A DNA stretch of 64,000 bases from Lactobacillus jensenii DSM 20557 (GCF_001436455.1 NZ_AYYU01000001.1:4243-68242); one strand, 5' to 3'. Positions 26,004 to 35,378 are shown, numbered from the stretch's first letter. Notes: generated by a model not told the origin, from the letters alone. A program made the numbers and translations.

Positions 26004-27257
26004 ATGGACTATTACTTAGGACACCACCCAGTGCTTGAACAACCAGCTAAGCAGACTGGTGCAGACAACCGACTAGTGGTTAATCTGCCTAAGTACTTAG
26101 TAGATACATATAACGGTTTCTTCTCAGGAATTGCACCTAAAATTTCACTCGATGATGATAAGGAAAACCAAAAACTCCAAGACTGGAACAACACGAATAG
26201 TTTTGTGGACAAGCTGAACGAAATATCCAAGCAAGCCGATATTTATGGCAAGTCCTATGCTTTCGTTTATCAAGATGAGGATAGTCAGACTAGAGTTACA
26301 TACTGCAGTCCAAGCCATGCTTTTATGGTCTATGATGACACAGTCAATCGTGAGCCATTGGCATTTGTACGCTATCACTATGACAATTCAAGTGACGCAA
26401 CCGCTAAAGGGACTATCTATTATGCTGACGCTAGTTATGACTTTGTAGGACCAGCAATTAATCCTGAGCCTACTCCTAATTTATATAAGCTAGTTCCAGC
26501 TGTTGAGTTCTATGAGAATGAGGAAAGACAAGGTGTGTTTGATGGTTGTATCACCCTTATCAACGAATTAGACCGTGCGCTTAGTCAGAAGGCAAACCAG
26601 GTTGAATACTTCGACAATGCTTACTTATACATGCTCGGTATTCAATTAGAAAAGGATAGAGATACAGGACAACCTATGCTTGATTTGAAGAACGATCGTT
26701 TCATTTATGCTCCAGCTGATACAGCAGTTAACGGCAAGATTGGCTTCGTATCTAAGCCAGATGGCGACAACATGCAAGAGAACCTTATCAATAGACTGAC
26801 CGAATGGATATTCCAAACTGCGATGATTCCTAACATGAACGACCAGGCTTTCAGCGGTAACAGTTCAGGTGTTGCACTCCAGTATAAGCTCCTCCCAATG
26901 AAGAATCGTGCTTCAAACAAGGAACGGAAATTCGTTCATTCATTAAGACACCTGTATCAGATTATCTTTAGTGTTGGGACTGTACTTCCTGATAGTTCAA
27001 AAAATAAATGGCAAGACTTATCATTCCAGTTCACTAGAAATATGCCAGCTAATATTGCTGATGAAGTTAATAGTGCAGTTAATGCTTCGGGAATTGTATC
27101 TAAAGAAACAGCTCTCTCTCTACTTAGCTTTATTGATGATCCTAAGTCTGAAATTAATCGTATGGAAAAAGAAAAAGACGAGGAAATGAAGCGAGTTAGT
27201 CAGCTAAGCCCTGCTGCAATGGACTTCCAGAAGGTAAATAGCGATGACGAGAAGTGA
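26004..27257 (+). CDS. phage portal protein (SPP1 gp6-like), 5'-truncated
   Basis: 417 readable residues of a phage portal protein, the dodecameric ring at the head vertex through which DNA passes. NSSGVALQYKLLPMKNRASNKERKF is the family's clip/stem region. The frame is open and portal-like upstream of this ATG, back to about 25905 (IYPKDTELTGNDLIEFINYN), but no start or ribosome binding site is present, so the true N-terminus was lost at the deletion. There is no frameshift or stop within. It overlaps the next gene by 14 bases. Confidence 0.8.
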   Translation: MDYYLGHHPVLEQPAKQTGADNRLVVNLPKYLVDTYNGFFSGIAPKISLDDDKENQKLQDWNNTNSFVDKLNEISKQADIYGKSYAFVYQDEDSQTRVTYCSPSHAFMVYDDTVNREPLAFVRYHYDNSSDATAKGTIYYADASYDFVGPAINPEPTPNLYKLVPAVEFYENEERQGVFDGCITLINELDRALSQKANQVEYFDNAYLYMLGIQLEKDRDTGQPMLDLKNDRFIYAPADTAVNGKIGFVSKPDGDNMQENLINRLTEWIFQTAMIPNMNDQAFSGNSSGVALQYKLLPMKNRASNKERKFVHSLRHLYQIIFSVGTVLPDSSKNKWQDLSFQFTRNMPANIADEVNSAVNASGIVSKETALSLLSFIDDPKSEINRMEKEKDEEMKRVSQLSPAAMDFQKVNSDDEK

Positions 27258-28761
27258 TTATTGGAAGAACAGGGATGAACTAGAAAAAGAAGCCAATCAA
27301 AAATATATTAATCAGGATTCTGCTTATCTTAAAGAGCTAGAAGCTCATTACAACTTAATGCTGGATAATATCAATAAGCAGATTGATGCTGAATATTCAT
27401 CTTTAGCAAATCGCAATCATGTTTCAATCGATTTGGCAATGCAACAAGTTAGTCAAATGGACGTAAGCATATATTCAACTAAGGCCAAACAAATAGTTGA
27501 AAAAGCAGCTAAGATAAAAAATAAGGTTAGCTATAGTGATTATCCTGACGCTGTAAATCAAGAATTACGTGTTTATAATGCAACAATGAGAATTAATAGG
27601 CTGGAGCTGTTAAAAGCTAATGTTGGCCTAGAAATTCAAAAGGTTGGACTAGAAATCTACAATGAGGCAAGTAATAGATTAGCACAAAGATATAAAACTG
27701 AATCTAAACGGCAAGCAGGTATCTTAGGCTTAAATGAACCAGCTGACAGGCTATATGCTAGTCCAGATATGCGGAATGTTATTAATGCAACTGTAAAAGG
27801 GGCTACTTGGTCGCAAAGGCTGTGGGCTAATCAACAGGGATTGAGATATGCAGTTAACCAGTTATTAACGACTGGAGCAACTAATTCTAATAGGCAGAAA
27901 TTGAAAGAATTGTTGCAGACTACAGTCAATAACTGGCGATATGTAACCCAGAGATTGATTAATACAGAGCTTGCCAGAGTTCAATATAAAGCCCAGAAAG
28001 ATTCAATAACTAAGGCAGACTACAAGTATGTTAAATGGATAGCTGAACCCAAAGCATGTAGTACTTGTAATAGGATAGCTAGAACTGATAACGGTTGGGG
28101 CAAAGGGGTATGGGAACTTGAAAAAGTACCAGATATACCGCAAGATACACATCCCAACTGTAGGTGTGCAATTAGTGCTCACTGGGTTAGTGAGAATAAA
28201 GAGGAAGCCAGAACAACAGATCAAAGTCCATTAACATCTGAAGAAATGGAGAAGATTATAGGCTTTGACAAAGTTGCAGCATTGAAACAGTACATGAGTG
28301 CGGAATCTTATTTATTAAATGACTGCCTTAGAAATGATGTTAAATTAAGTGATGACCAACAAAAATTAGTTAATAATCTTGACGAGGCATTGGCTAAACT
28401 ACCAAAATATAGATCTGATAAACCAGTTTCAAGAGATTTCTCTCAATCCATGTCCATGTATGATATTGAAGACGCAAAAGAAATTGTTAAATCATGGAAA
28501 GAACAAGGATATTATCAAGATAAAGCTTATATTTCAACAAGCAAAGGTCATTATGCGGAAGGCGAAGAATTGATTCATATGATAATTAAAAAGCAACATA
28601 GTGGTGTTGATTTAAGTCATATAGATGCATCAATTGGCGCAAATGACAAAGAAAGTGAAGTGCTTTTTCCTAGAAATACACGATTCAAGTTTATTAATTG
28701 GCACTATGATAAAATTGATAAAAAATATGTTGTATTTGTGGAGGAAACTAATAATGAGTGA
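27244..28761 (+). CDS. phage minor head protein with C-terminal ADP-ribosyltransferase-like domain
   Basis: 505 residues. The N-terminal half is an SPP1 gp7-type head morphogenesis protein with the Cys/His box CSTCNRIARTDNGWG ... HPNCRCAI near residues 275-315. From about residue 375 the sequence resembles toxin-type mono-ADP-ribosyltransferases: an Arg in YRSDKP, the S-T-S of AYISTSKGHY, and an E-x-E in ESEVLFPRNTRFKF. This R-STS-ExE set is the class signature. Such fusions are known in Firmicute phages, where the domain may enter with phage DNA. The gene is intact although the phage is not. Confidence 0.8.
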   Translation: MTRSDYWKNRDELEKEANQKYINQDSAYLKELEAHYNLMLDNINKQIDAEYSSLANRNHVSIDLAMQQVSQMDVSIYSTKAKQIVEKAAKIKNKVSYSDYPDAVNQELRVYNATMRINRLELLKANVGLEIQKVGLEIYNEASNRLAQRYKTESKRQAGILGLNEPADRLYASPDMRNVINATVKGATWSQRLWANQQGLRYAVNQLLTTGATNSNRQKLKELLQTTVNNWRYVTQRLINTELARVQYKAQKDSITKADYKYVKWIAEPKACSTCNRIARTDNGWGKGVWELEKVPDIPQDTHPNCRCAISAHWVSENKEEARTTDQSPLTSEEMEKIIGFDKVAALKQYMSAESYLLNDCLRNDVKLSDDQQKLVNNLDEALAKLPKYRSDKPVSRDFSQSMSMYDIEDAKEIVKSWKEQGYYQDKAYISTSKGHYAEGEELIHMIIKKQHSGVDLSHIDASIGANDKESEVLFPRNTRFKFINWHYDKIDKKYVVFVEETNNE

Positions 28762-28972
28762 TAAAGAAGATTATTCACATCGATTCACCGAAGATTTCGA
28801 ATTTGCTACTAAAGACTTAGAAAAAGTCTGGCCTAAGAAAGTAGAAGGTGCACTCCGCTTCTGGAAGCGAAAGCATGATGCAGGAAGAGTTCCTGATGAT
28901 TATTATGAAAAAACAAGAGAAGCCTTGCTTAAATCATTAGATGATTGGAAAAAAAGACACGGTAAATCTTAA
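28754..28972 (+). CDS. small phage-remnant protein of unknown function
   Basis: 72 residues, highly charged, soluble (SDKEDYSHRFTEDFEF, then KRKHDAGRVPDDYYEKTREAL). The ATG lies in the end of the minor head gene (8-base overlap) with GGAGG upstream, so it is coupled to it. I do not recognise the family. The adjacency to an ART-like domain allows an immunity or regulatory role, but this is speculation. Confidence 0.7.
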   Translation: MSDKEDYSHRFTEDFEFATKDLEKVWPKKVEGALRFWKRKHDAGRVPDDYYEKTREALLKSLDDWKKRHGKS

Positions 28973-28991
28973 TATTATTATCAATTTATCT

Positions 28992-29021
28992 AAGAACTAA
29001 CAACACGTTAGTTCTTTTTTT
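28992..29021 (+). terminator. intrinsic terminator after the small phage gene
   Basis: AAGAACTAAC / GTTAGTTCTT perfect 10-base stem, AACAC loop, followed by T-run. Confidence 0.88.
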
Positions 29022-29102
29022 ATGCCTTTTTCCGTGCGTTGTAGGCGTTAAAGAACAACCTGAGTGTCTCCCACGACGGTAAATGCGAGTTTAGAAAGGA
29101 CA

Positions 29103-29432
29103 ATGAATATGCCTAACGAAGAACAACCAAATGTAACTAACAATGGCCAAGAAGTTAAGCCAGAACAAGCTGGTAATGCTGAACCAAAGCCAGAAAAGCA
29201 AGATGACGGTAAGGATTATGACAAACTTACCTCAGAACTTGAAAAGTTGAAGAATCGAATCGGCAAGGAACAGCATGAAAAGCATGTTGCAAATGATCGT
29301 ATTAAGGAACTTCAAGCTGAGCTGGATAAGTACAAGCAAGAACAGGTGGATAAAAACCCTGAGAAGAAGCAAGATGAAACAGCTAAGCAATTAGAAGAAC
29401 TTAAAAAGAAGAATGAAGAACTCAATTTTTGA
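29103..29432 (+). pseudogene. phage capsid scaffold protein, N-terminal fragment
   Basis: Start at ATG 29103 with AGAAAGGA upstream. About 109 residues, acidic and Gln/Glu-rich, then coiled coil (LTSELEKLKNRIGKEQHEKH ... LEELKKKNEEL) as in DUF4355 scaffold proteins, which are usually near 200 residues. The frame ends abruptly at NF-stop where phage sequence gives way to AT-rich DNA, so the C-terminal half is deleted. Confidence 0.7.
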
Positions 29433-29569
29433 GGTTTAATTTTTTAATAAAGTTAAGCTTTTCAATATACAAGATATTGAAAGATTATGAATATATATTT
29501 GAATTATCCCCAATATGTTGTATGCTTATATTTATAACAACACATTTTTTAGTCGAATGGGAGAAAATA

Positions 29570-30361
29570 ATGTCAACCTTAGAAGTAAAAGATTTATATG
29601 TTTCAGTTCAAGACAACAATGAAGAAAAGCAAATTTTAAAAGGTCTTAACCTTAAAATGAGTACTGGTGAAATCCATGCAATCATGGGACCTAATGGTAC
29701 CGGTAAATCAACTTTATCTTCAACAATTATGGGGGATGCAAAATATCACATTAATAGTGGGGATATCTTATTAAATGGTGAGAGTATCTTAGATTGGCCA
29801 GTTGATCAAAGAGCGCGGGCTGGACTTTTTTTAGCAATGCAATATCCTGCAGAAATTCCTGGGGTAACTAATGCTGAATTTGTCAAAGCAGCTGTTAATG
29901 CACGTCGTCCTAAGAATGATCCCGTTCCTATGGGCGAATTTATGAAAGAACTTCAATCTACTTTGAAAACTTTAGATATGACTATGGAAATGGCAGGACG
30001 CTATTTGAATCAAGGCTTTTCTGGTGGTGAAAAGAAGCGGAATGAAATTATGCAAATGATGATGATTAAACCATCTTTTGCAATCTTAGATGAAATTGAC
30101 TCTGGGCTTGACATTGACGCTTTAAAGGTTGTCTCACGTGGTGTTAACTTGATGCGTGGCGATAACTTTGGTGCTTTGCTTATTACCCACTACCAACGTT
30201 TACTTAACTATATTGAACCTGACTTTGTTCATGTGATGATGGGCGGAAAAATTGTTAAAACAGGGGATGCAAGTCTTGCAAAACGTCTTGAAAATGAAGG
30301 CTATGCAAAACTTCGTGATGAATTAGGATTAGATATTAAATTAGTTGATGAAGACGCATAG
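29570..30361 (+). CDS. sufC: Fe-S cluster assembly ATPase SufC
   Basis: ABC-type ATPase of the SufBCD scaffold that builds Fe-S clusters. Walker A GPNGTGKST, signature FSGGEKKRNE and Walker B AILDEIDSGLDIDAL are intact. The start is ATG 29570 with GGGAGA upstream; the frame opens far earlier (29429) in non-coding junction DNA. First gene of sufCDSUB. The 137 bases before it are very AT-rich, with an ATATTGA inverted repeat at 29462-29480 but no confident promoter. Confidence 0.95.
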   Translation: MSTLEVKDLYVSVQDNNEEKQILKGLNLKMSTGEIHAIMGPNGTGKSTLSSTIMGDAKYHINSGDILLNGESILDWPVDQRARAGLFLAMQYPAEIPGVTNAEFVKAAVNARRPKNDPVPMGEFMKELQSTLKTLDMTMEMAGRYLNQGFSGGEKKRNEIMQMMMIKPSFAILDEIDSGLDIDALKVVSRGVNLMRGDNFGALLITHYQRLLNYIEPDFVHVMMGGKIVKTGDASLAKRLENEGYAKLRDELGLDIKLVDEDA

Positions 30362-30372
30362 GAGGCTGAAGA

Positions 30373-31602
30373 ATGGAATCTGTAGAAACTTTAGCTAAAA
30401 AGCGTTTGGAGCCAACTTGGTTTGAAGAAATTCGCGAAAAAGCTAGTCAACTTATTGGAAAAACTCCATATCCTGATTTTAAAAAATTAAAATACAAAGA
30501 TTGGGACTTACACTTAACTGGGAATTTTGTTTCAACTGAGACTTTTACGGCTAATGCCAATGTCGCGCAAGCAGGCGAAAATTTAGCTCAAATTAACCTC
30601 CCTGATGAATATCGCAAAAAAGGGGTAATTGTGGCTGATTTTCATGAAGCTTTACAAAATTACCCTAAGTTAGTACAAAAATATTTTATGACTAAGGGCT
30701 TAAAAGCTAGTGATGATGAGTTTTTAGCTGAACATGTTGCTTATTTACAAAGTGGATTATTTATTTATGTCCCTAAAGATGTGCAAGTTGAAATACCGCT
30801 GACTTGTGAATATTTGCAAAAGGCTGCATTAGCATCTGAATACGTTCACCATGTATTATTAATCGTTGATGAAGGAAGTAGTTTCTCATATATTGAAAAG
30901 CTTACCAGTCAAGGCAATGAAAAAAGTAAAGTTAACTTTGTTTGTGAAGTAATTGCGAAGAAAAATAGTCATGTTCACTTTACAAGTATTGATAACTTGG
31001 CGGAAAATGTTACTTCTTATTTGAATCGTCGGGGTTATTTAGAAAAAGATGCCAAAGTTGATTGGGCCATGGCCTTGATGAATGATGGCCGAACTTTGGG
31101 TGATTTTAATAGTGATTTAGTTGGTGATGGTAGTCACGCTGAATTAAAGGCAGTAGGTATTTCGACTAATAGCCAGATTCAAGGAATCAATACCCGCGTT
31201 ACAAATTATGGCAATAATACTATTGGTCACATTTTGCAACATGGTGTTAGCTTAGATAAATCAACTTTGATTTTTAATGCAGTTGGTCACATTATGAAAG
31301 GCTCAAAAGGCAGTGACGCTGAACAAGAAAGTCGTATCTTAATGCTGAGTCAAGGTGCACGTGGGGATGCAAATCCCATCTTACTAATTGATGATAACGA
31401 CGTTATGGCGGGTCACGCAGCAAGTATTGGCCGAGTAAATCCAGAACAGCTCTATTACTTGATGAGCCGCGGCCTTGATAAAAAGATGGCAGAACGCGTT
31501 GTGATTCGCGGCTTTTTATCGCCAGTACTTGAAGAGATTCCAACTGCTGATTTAAAACAAGTGTTTAGTGATTTAATTGAGAGAAAGATCAGTGAAAAAT
31601 AA
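30373..31602 (+). CDS. sufD: Fe-S cluster assembly protein SufD
   Basis: Scaffold partner of SufB, a right-handed beta-helix protein of 409 residues. The C-terminal UPF0051 core is clear: [20 protein letters not shown], then GFLSPVLEEIP. AGGAGG precedes the ATG, 11 bases after sufC. It ends inside the start of sufS. Confidence 0.94.
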   Translation: MESVETLAKKRLEPTWFEEIREKASQLIGKTPYPDFKKLKYKDWDLHLTGNFVSTETFTANANVAQAGENLAQINLPDEYRKKGVIVADFHEALQNYPKLVQKYFMTKGLKASDDEFLAEHVAYLQSGLFIYVPKDVQVEIPLTCEYLQKAALASEYVHHVLLIVDEGSSFSYIEKLTSQGNEKSKVNFVCEVIAKKNSHVHFTSIDNLAENVTSYLNRRGYLEKDAKVDWAMALMNDGRTLGDFNSDLVGDGSHAELKAVGISTNSQIQGINTRVTNYGNNTIGHILQHGVSLDKSTLIFNAVGHIMKGSKGSDAEQESRILMLSQGARGDANPILLIDDNDVMAGHAASIGRVNPEQLYYLMSRGLDKKMAERVVIRGFLSPVLEEIPTADLKQVFSDLIERKISEK

Positions 31603-32782
31603 CTATAAAGCAGACTTTCCACTATTGGCCAATTCTGACTTAATTTATTTAGATAGTGCAGCAACTAGTCAAAAACCGCAATGTGTAATTGATGCTCTAA
31701 CTAATTATTATCAAACTCAAAATGCCAATGTTCATCGGGCTTTGTATGGTTTAGGAGAAGCTGCTACGGCAGAGTATGAGCAGGCAAGAAAAAAAGTCGC
31801 AGGCTTTATTAATTCTGAAGCAGATGAAGTGATTTTTACCAAAGGGACGACTCAAGGGCTTAACTGGATTGCTAATGGTTTTGCCGAGCAAGTCTTAAAG
31901 CCAGGTGATGAAATTTTAATTTCGATTGAAGAACATCATTCTAATTTGGTTCCTTGGCAAATTATTGCTCAAAAAACTGGAGCTAAGCTAGTTTATGTCT
32001 ATTTAACTGCTGATCTAAACTTTGATTATGCAGACTTTGAAGTAAAGTTAAATTCAAAGACAAAAATTGTTGCCTTACACCATATGTCAAATGTTTTGGG
32101 AAATATTCTTGATATAAGTAAACTTGCTGAATTAACTCATAATTTTGGTGCATATTTGGTAGTTGATGGCGCCCAAGCAGCTGCTCATACAGTACTTGAT
32201 ATGAAAAAGTTTGATTGTGATTTTTATGCTTTTTCAGGTCATAAAATGTTTGGCCCAATGGGAATTGGGGTGCTTTTTGGTAAAAGAGAGTTGCTAGCTA
32301 AAATGCAACCTGTTGAATATGGCGGAGAAATGATTAATGAAGTTAGTGAACAAAGTGCTGACTTTAAAGCTGCTCCACTTAAATTTGAAGCTGGAACTCA
32401 AAATGTTGCTGGTGCGATTGGCTTAGGAGTGGCAATTGATTATTTGAAGCAAGTAGGGATTACCAATATTGAAAAGGTCGATTTGGACTTAAGTAAATAT
32501 GCTAAAAATAAACTGGAAGAAATTGATGGTATTACCATCTACGGCCATAACCATGGCATAATTTCGTTTAACTTAGATGGCGTTCATCCCCATGATGTAG
32601 CTAGCTTTCTTGATGCAGATGACCTGTGCCTACGTGCTGGGCATCACTGTGCTGAACCACTAATGAATTATTTGAAAATTCCAGCATGCTTGCGAGCAAG
32701 TTTTAGTATTTATAATGATTATTCAGATGTAGATGCTTTAGCTAATTCACTAAAAAAGATAAAGGAGTTTTTTGGAAAATGA
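31592..32782 (+). CDS. sufS: cysteine desulfurase SufS
   Basis: PLP enzyme (group II NifS) that removes sulfur from cysteine for cluster assembly. DSAATSQKP opens the fold, the PLP Lys lies in FSGHKMFGPMGIG, and the persulfide Cys in RAGHHCAEPLM. I start at GTG 31592 with AGAAAG upstream; TTG 31577 also lies in frame. It overlaps sufD by 11 and sufU by 4 bases. Confidence 0.95.
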   Translation: MKNNYKADFPLLANSDLIYLDSAATSQKPQCVIDALTNYYQTQNANVHRALYGLGEAATAEYEQARKKVAGFINSEADEVIFTKGTTQGLNWIANGFAEQVLKPGDEILISIEEHHSNLVPWQIIAQKTGAKLVYVYLTADLNFDYADFEVKLNSKTKIVALHHMSNVLGNILDISKLAELTHNFGAYLVVDGAQAAAHTVLDMKKFDCDFYAFSGHKMFGPMGIGVLFGKRELLAKMQPVEYGGEMINEVSEQSADFKAAPLKFEAGTQNVAGAIGLGVAIDYLKQVGITNIEKVDLDLSKYAKNKLEEIDGITIYGHNHGIISFNLDGVHPHDVASFLDADDLCLRAGHHCAEPLMNYLKIPACLRASFSIYNDYSDVDALANSLKKIKEFFGK

Positions 32783-33222
32783 GCTTTAATTTGACTGATT
32801 TATACCGTGAAAGCATTGTTGAAGCAGCTCAAGCTCCTAGACACCATGGCCAATTAACTAAGAAAAATGCAAGCGTTGAACTTCATAATCCTTCTTGTGG
32901 GGATGTTTTAGTTTTAGATGGCTATTTTAAAGATAATAAGTTAGTTGATGTCGCCTTTTCTGGTTATGGCTGCACGATTAGCCAAGCTAGTGCTAGTTTA
33001 ATGACTGATCATGTTTTAGGACAAGAAATTTCTAAAATAAAAAATGAAGTAATACTCTTTTCAAGCCTGATTACTGAAGAACTTAGCCAAGCTCAAAAAG
33101 ATCAACTAGGTGACTGCATCATGCTTGAAGGTGTAAAAGAATTTCCAGCCAGAATTAAATGTGCAACGTTAGCATGGAAGGCAATTTATCAATTAATTGA
33201 AAATTATGAAGGACAAAAATAA
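32779..33222 (+). CDS. sufU: SufU, sulfur-accepting Fe-S assembly protein
   Basis: 147-residue SufU/IscU-fold protein with the Zn/sulfur ligands [16 protein letters not shown] (SufU-type insertion region follows) and IKCATLAW. In Gram-positive bacteria SufU takes the persulfide from SufS. It overlaps sufS by 4 bases and sufB by 1. Confidence 0.94.
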   Translation: MSFNLTDLYRESIVEAAQAPRHHGQLTKKNASVELHNPSCGDVLVLDGYFKDNKLVDVAFSGYGCTISQASASLMTDHVLGQEISKIKNEVILFSSLITEELSQAQKDQLGDCIMLEGVKEFPARIKCATLAWKAIYQLIENYEGQK

Positions 33223-34625
33223 TGACTGATGAAGCAATAAAAAATCTAGGTGGTCAATATCAATATGGATTTAAGGATGATATTGAACCGATTTATACGA
33301 CTGGTGAAGGTTTAAGCGAAGAAGTTGTTAGAAAAATTTCAGCAGCTAAAAATGAACCTAAGTGGATGCTCGACATTCGTTTAGCTGCTTATGAAACCTA
33401 TAAAAAGTTATCTTTACCAACTTTTGGGCCAGACTTAACCAAGCTTGATTATGAACACATTAACTATTTCAGACGTGACAGTGACTTTGTTGCTCGTAAA
33501 TGGGAAGATGTGCCAGAAGATATTAAAAAGACTTTTGATAAATTAGGTGTGCCCCAAGCTGAACGAAAATATTTAGCTGGTTCCAGTGCCCAATATGAAT
33601 CAGAAGTTGTTTATCACAATATGCGCAAGCAATTTGAAGATATGGGAATTATCTTCATGGATACTGATACAGCAGTACAAAAGCATCCTGATTTAGTTAA
33701 GAAATATTTTGGAAAGTTAGTTCCAGCTAGTGACAATAAGTTAGCTGCTTTAAACACAGCAGTTTGGTCGGGTGGTACTTTTATTTATGTACCTAAAGGC
33801 GTTAGTTGTCCAACACCAATTCAAAGTTATTTCAGAATTAATGCGGGAAATTCTGGGCAATTTGAAAGAACTTTAATTATTGTTGATGAAGGCGCACACG
33901 TGAACTATGTTGAAGGTTGTACTGCTCCAAATTATTCAGCTGATTCACTTCACGCTGCAGTTGTTGAAGTGAATGTCTTAAAAGATGCATATTGTCGCTA
34001 CACTACGATTCAAAACTGGTCGAACAATGTCTATAGTTTAGAGACTAAAAGAGCTCAGGCTTTAGAAAATGCAACTATGGAATGGGTCGATGGTAACTTG
34101 GGTTCAAAGGTAACGATGAAGTACCCAAGTATCTACTTAAATGGACAAGGTGCCCATGGAAATATGTTATCCATTGCCTTTGCCGGTAAAAATATTGATT
34201 CTGATACTGGTGCTACGATGGTTCATAACGCTAAAAATACTTATTCAAGTACTGTTTCCAAGTCCCTATGTAAAGATGGCGGTATTGCCGATTACCGTGG
34301 CCATATTCGTTTTAACGAGCATTGTGATGGTTCATTTGCCCATGTTGAATGTGACACAATCATTATGGATGATAAGTCTTCAAGTGATACTATTCCATTC
34401 AATGAAGTCTTGAATTCAAATGTATCAATGGAGCACGAGGCGAAAGTTTCGAAGATTTCCGAAGAGCAGCTTTATTATTTAATGAGTCGTGGAATTAGTG
34501 AAGAAAAGGCAACAGAAATGATTGTCATGGGCTTTGTTGAGCCGTTTACGAAAGAATTACCAATGGAATATGCAGTAGAACTTAACCGACTCATACAGCT
34601 CAACATGTCTGGCGGTATTGGATAA
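33222..34625 (+). CDS. sufB: Fe-S cluster assembly protein SufB
   Basis: Main scaffold of SufBCD, 467 residues: [30 protein letters not shown] with the conserved Cys, and C-terminal [15 protein letters not shown] with further Cys/His. TAATG overlap with sufU. The operon order sufC-D-S-U-B is the Firmicute one and is complete. No clear terminator follows before the VIT gene. Confidence 0.95.
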   Translation: MTDEAIKNLGGQYQYGFKDDIEPIYTTGEGLSEEVVRKISAAKNEPKWMLDIRLAAYETYKKLSLPTFGPDLTKLDYEHINYFRRDSDFVARKWEDVPEDIKKTFDKLGVPQAERKYLAGSSAQYESEVVYHNMRKQFEDMGIIFMDTDTAVQKHPDLVKKYFGKLVPASDNKLAALNTAVWSGGTFIYVPKGVSCPTPIQSYFRINAGNSGQFERTLIIVDEGAHVNYVEGCTAPNYSADSLHAAVVEVNVLKDAYCRYTTIQNWSNNVYSLETKRAQALENATMEWVDGNLGSKVTMKYPSIYLNGQGAHGNMLSIAFAGKNIDSDTGATMVHNAKNTYSSTVSKSLCKDGGIADYRGHIRFNEHCDGSFAHVECDTIIMDDKSSSDTIPFNEVLNSNVSMEHEAKVSKISEEQLYYLMSRGISEEKATEMIVMGFVEPFTKELPMEYAVELNRLIQLNMSGGIG

Positions 34626-34664
34626 TAAAAAAAGCCGTTTACACATGATTTCCACATGATAATG

Positions 34665-34684
34665 TCTAAAATAAATTATTTAGA
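34665..34684 (+). promoter_or_regulatory. near-palindrome upstream of the VIT transporter (possible operator)
   Basis: TCTAAA and TTTAGA arms separated by 8 AT bases, 40 bases before the VIT start; a tandem CACATGAT occurs just upstream. It has no T-run, so it is not a terminator. The regulator, if any, is unknown. Confidence 0.25.
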
Positions 34685-34724
34685 TATTTGTTTGATTGAT
34701 AGACCAATTTTAGGAGAATAAACT

Positions 34725-35300
34725 TTGAAAAGAGCTTTTACATTTAGTCGCTTTATAAAAATAAAATCACAATGTTTTTGGGATAAACTAAATATCATTA
34801 GAGCAGGAATTTTAGGTGCTAATGATGGTATTATCTCAGTTTCAGGAATTGTATTGGGAGCAAGTGGTGCTAATTTAGACAGTAAGACCCTATTAATTGC
34901 GGGTCTTTCAGGAATGCTAGCCGGAGCTTGCTCAATGGCAGGTGGAGAATGGATGTCTGTTTCTACCCAAAGAGATATCTTGATGAAGAAGTTAGAAAAA
35001 CAGACTATTGATGAGGATTTAAAACTGAAAAAAACAGATGGCTTAACTCCTATTAGTGCGGCTTTAAGTTCTTTTTGTTCTTTTATTGCTGGAGCCATTA
35101 TCCCCCTATGCGCCATGACTTTATCACCAATGAATTTACGAATTCCAATAACGCTTTTTGCAATGATAATATCTTTAGCGCTTAATGCATTTATTAGTAC
35201 TCTTAATAGTGAAGCATCTGTCAAAAAAGCAATTTTTAGAAATATTTTTACTGGTGTTTTAACAGGCGTCATAACTTTTACCTTGGGAAGTGCTGTATAA
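34725..35300 (+). CDS. VIT/CCC1-family metal transporter
   Basis: 191-residue membrane protein of the vacuolar iron transporter family: NIIRAGILGANDGIISVSGIVLG and AGACSMAGGEWMSVSTQRDI, with five predicted helices in total. Family members move Fe(II) or Mn(II) out of the cytoplasm. It starts at TTG with AGGAG 8 bases upstream. It is a little shorter than the usual ~225 residues, the cytoplasmic metal-binding loop being brief. Position after suf fits iron homeostasis, but coexpression is not shown. Confidence 0.85.
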   Translation: MKRAFTFSRFIKIKSQCFWDKLNIIRAGILGANDGIISVSGIVLGASGANLDSKTLLIAGLSGMLAGACSMAGGEWMSVSTQRDILMKKLEKQTIDEDLKLKKTDGLTPISAALSSFCSFIAGAIIPLCAMTLSPMNLRIPITLFAMIISLALNAFISTLNSEASVKKAIFRNIFTGVLTGVITFTLGSAV

Positions 35301-35334
35301 AATAATTTTGTTAGTTAAATAATAGAGTTTTTCC

Positions 35335-35363
35335 TTGTAAAACAAGTGTCAGGGTAGTAAACT
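35335..35363 (+). promoter_or_regulatory. putative promoter of rplU-rpmA
   Basis: TTGTAA (35335-35340) and TAAACT (35358-35363) at 17-base spacing, ending 16 bases before the structured L21 leader. Confidence 0.45.
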
Positions 35364-35378
35364 AAAGTAGTTGTATTT

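Larger units (their letters stand above)
25571..29432 (+). mobile_element. deleted prophage remnant at the tmRNA 3' end
   Basis: Directly after tmRNA come an integrase C-terminal fragment (minus strand), a 5'-truncated portal gene, a minor head gene, a small gene and the first half of a scaffold gene. The lysogeny, replication and terminase genes, the capsid, tail and lysis genes are missing. Two deletions explain this: integrase to portal (junction about 25890-25910) and scaffold to the right end (about 29430). I find no copy of the tmRNA 3' end near 29430, so attR seems lost. The 433 bases from 25571 to 26003 hold the tmRNA terminator, AACCAACTT repeats, the integrase tail and the truncated portal start. 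Confidence 0.85.

Noticed and set aside
29462..29480. TCAATAT/ATATTGA inverted repeat before sufC
   Set aside because: AT-only stem without a T-run on either strand; not a convincing terminator or known operator.
29430..29570. attR copy of the tmRNA 3' end
   Set aside because: I looked for the CATCTCCAC-type 3' end of tmRNA here and found none; the right boundary appears deleted.
31983..32258. 91-codon minus-strand frame
   Set aside because: Antisense within sufS; low-complexity Leu/Gln translation without a ribosome binding site.
34676..35272. 198-codon open frame on the minus strand
   Set aside because: It is fully antisense to the VIT transporter gene, which has a clear family match, a ribosome binding site and proper composition; the antisense protein has no recognisable motif.
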